NCBI RefSeq assembly: GCF_018403325.1
Contig: NZ_BOSL01000011.1
Coordinates: 1 to 64,000, forward strand
DNA length: 64,000 nt
From: Paenibacillus vini
GTDB lineage: Bacteria > Bacillota > Bacilli > Paenibacillales > Paenibacillaceae
Reading direction: 5' to 3'
Made by a program: the position numbers and the translations under genes. Below, in pieces: positions 62,793 through 64,000 of this stretch. Within the stretch, counting starts at the first letter, position 1; the number at the start of each line of letters is the position of its first letter. The notes below the pieces were generated by a model. The model was given only the letters and a program-made list of their open reading frames with translations. It ran no database searches and had not been told where the DNA came from.

Positions 62793-64000
62793 ATGGGCAA
62801 TAAAGAGAAAACTCAGTCTTGGTTTACACTGGGGATCGTTTGGGCCGGAGCGATGATCAGTATACCGGGGCTTTTGGTAGGGAACACGCTGATCACTGGA
62901 ATGAGCTTATCCAAGACATTAACAGTTGCGTTGATCGGGTATGGCATTATCGTTGCTATCATGATTTTACAGGGAATCCAAAGCACGGATCTAGGAAAGA
63001 CCACCGTTCAAGTGGCGAGTCAGGTATTCGGTAAAAAAGGATCACGTACCATTCTTTCCATCATTCTGACCATTGCCTGTCTTGGCTGGTTTGGGATTCA
63101 GGCCAATGTGTGCGGGGCGGCGCTGGCGAATTTGTTAGCGGAGCTTGATATCGCGATGCCTGTTCCTGTAGCTTCCTTAATCAGCGGCCTGGTCATGGTT
63201 GTATCTGCCATGTACGGAATAAAAGTGTTACGTGTTCTAAGCTATGTTGCCGTTCCGCTGCTGGTCGTCCTTTGCGTATACGGTCTGATTCAGGCGATAA
63301 ACGGAGAAACTGTGCAGCTTATTTCAAGCTACAGGCCCGAGCAGAAGATGGGATTTATGGACGGTCTTGCGGTAACGATGGGTTCTTTTGCGCTCGGCGC
63401 GGTCATTGCCGGTGATTATTCGCAATTTTCCGGGAAGCGTTCCGATGTGTGGAAAGCGGCGATCTTCGGAATTATACCGGCAGGCGTCCTTATGATCAGT
63501 GTAGGGGCCGTTTTGACACTGGCCTACCAAACGAATGATGTTACGGCTGTCTTTTTGAATATCGCTACTCCGTTTATCGGCGGTGTCGTTTTGATACTGG
63601 CGGCATGGAAGACCAATATGGTCAATGCCATTTCGGGCGGCTTCGCCTTAATCAATGTCTTTAACGTATCCAAGGAAAAGGAAAAATGGGCCGTAGGGGT
63701 TGCCGGGCTAATCGGAACCGTGCTGGCGGTCATCGGCATATTGGATTACTTCACACCTGTGATGTCTATCTTGTCGGCGATGGTCCCACCGGTTGCGGGT
63801 GTCATGATCGCATCGTACTGGGTGATGAATAAGGGAGATAAGCGCAGTTGGAAGGAGACGGAGGGTGTGAATCGCTTGGGCGTCTATTCCTGGCTCGTCG
63901 GTTCGGTCATCGCTTGTACTCCCGTCATTTTGTCTTTATTCCCGGGCTTGCCTCAAGTATCCAATCAACCCTTGCTCGGCATTGTCATTTCATTTGTCCT
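62793..64000 (+). CDS. NCS1-family cytosine/purine permease, partial
   Basis: The first 402 residues of a membrane permease that continues past the right edge; I read the frame without a stop to 64000. About eleven hydrophobic segments are visible. Motifs typical of CodB-like permeases are WAGAMISIPGLLVG in helix 1, GWFGIQANVCGAAL, and VIAGDYSQFSGKRSD. It should import cytosine, a purine or a related base with protons or sodium. ATG 62793 follows GGGGGGACAGGAG. The adjacent PucR-type gene, with a terminator between, is the likely regulator and supports a nucleobase or nitrogen-salvage role. Confidence 0.88.
   Translation, partial: MGNKEKTQSWFTLGIVWAGAMISIPGLLVGNTLITGMSLSKTLTVALIGYGIIVAIMILQGIQSTDLGKTTVQVASQVFGKKGSRTILSIILTIACLGWFGIQANVCGAALANLLAELDIAMPVPVASLISGLVMVVSAMYGIKVLRVLSYVAVPLLVVLCVYGLIQAINGETVQLISSYRPEQKMGFMDGLAVTMGSFALGAVIAGDYSQFSGKRSDVWKAAIFGIIPAGVLMISVGAVLTLAYQTNDVTAVFLNIATPFIGGVVLILAAWKTNMVNAISGGFALINVFNVSKEKEKWAVGVAGLIGTVLAVIGILDYFTPVMSILSAMVPPVAGVMIASYWVMNKGDKRSWKETEGVNRLGVYSWLVGSVIACTPVILSLFPGLPQVSNQPLLGIVISFV

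Noticed and set aside
1-64000. tRNA, rRNA, prophage or integron
   Set aside because: I saw no cloverleaf, rRNA core, phage structural genes or integrase anywhere in the window.

Overview
The window looks like chromosome of a Paenibacillus-type endospore-forming member of the Bacillota. The grounds are Bacillus-order operons (yuaF-floT, glcT-ptsG-ptsH-ptsI, bdbD-bdbC), a CotF-like spore coat gene, several AraC and YesM/YesN systems next to LplB/LplC-type sugar permeases, strong GGAGG ribosome sites with many TTG/GTG starts, and a dense set of glycoside hydrolases. I see no rRNA, tRNA, CRISPR array or prophage. The only mobile-element trace is a probable IS3-type end at the left edge.

Layout. 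1-440: insertion-sequence remnant and low-complexity DNA. 441-3860: butanol-dehydrogenase-like ADH, then NfeD/flotillin behind a textbook sigma-W promoter. 4054-9284: glucose PTS operon with a GlcT antitermination leader. 9285-10650: 1.35 kb without genes, holding two copies of a large palindromic repeat. 10655-14089: L25/Ctc stress protein, BdbD/BdbC thiol oxidases, a lipoprotein and a coat protein. 14178-17169: AraC regulator divergent from a GH127 beta-L-arabinofuranosidase. 17392-23091: a giant protein made of 165 decapeptides in unbroken register. 23449-28302: an exported protein with three predicted covalent FMN sites and a transglutaminase-like lipoprotein. 28383-35275: YhaM nuclease, a catalase remnant, a cupin/radical-SAM pair around an FNR-like box, a VanX-like dipeptidase, a MarR-efflux pair and an acetate transporter.

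35619-56724 is the most coherent accessory region: an aerobic formylglycine-generating enzyme, two Cys-type sulfatases, an anaerobic radical-SAM sulfatase-maturating enzyme, an AraC regulator, a YesN/YesM two-component system, a two-permease plus lipoprotein ABC importer, a GH20C-like hexosaminidase, a BgaC-like GH35 beta-galactosidase, a GH43 enzyme and a GH95 fucosidase-type enzyme. Only the binding lipoprotein has an export signal. I therefore infer that an oligosaccharide, possibly sulfated and fucosylated Gal-HexNAc from host-type glycans, is imported and trimmed inside the cell. That substrate is an inference from family specificities.

56878-64000 holds a second GH43, a carboxylesterase, an AraC regulator, a PucR regulator whose start looks damaged by a one-base deletion, and an NCS1 cytosine/purine permease that runs off the right edge.
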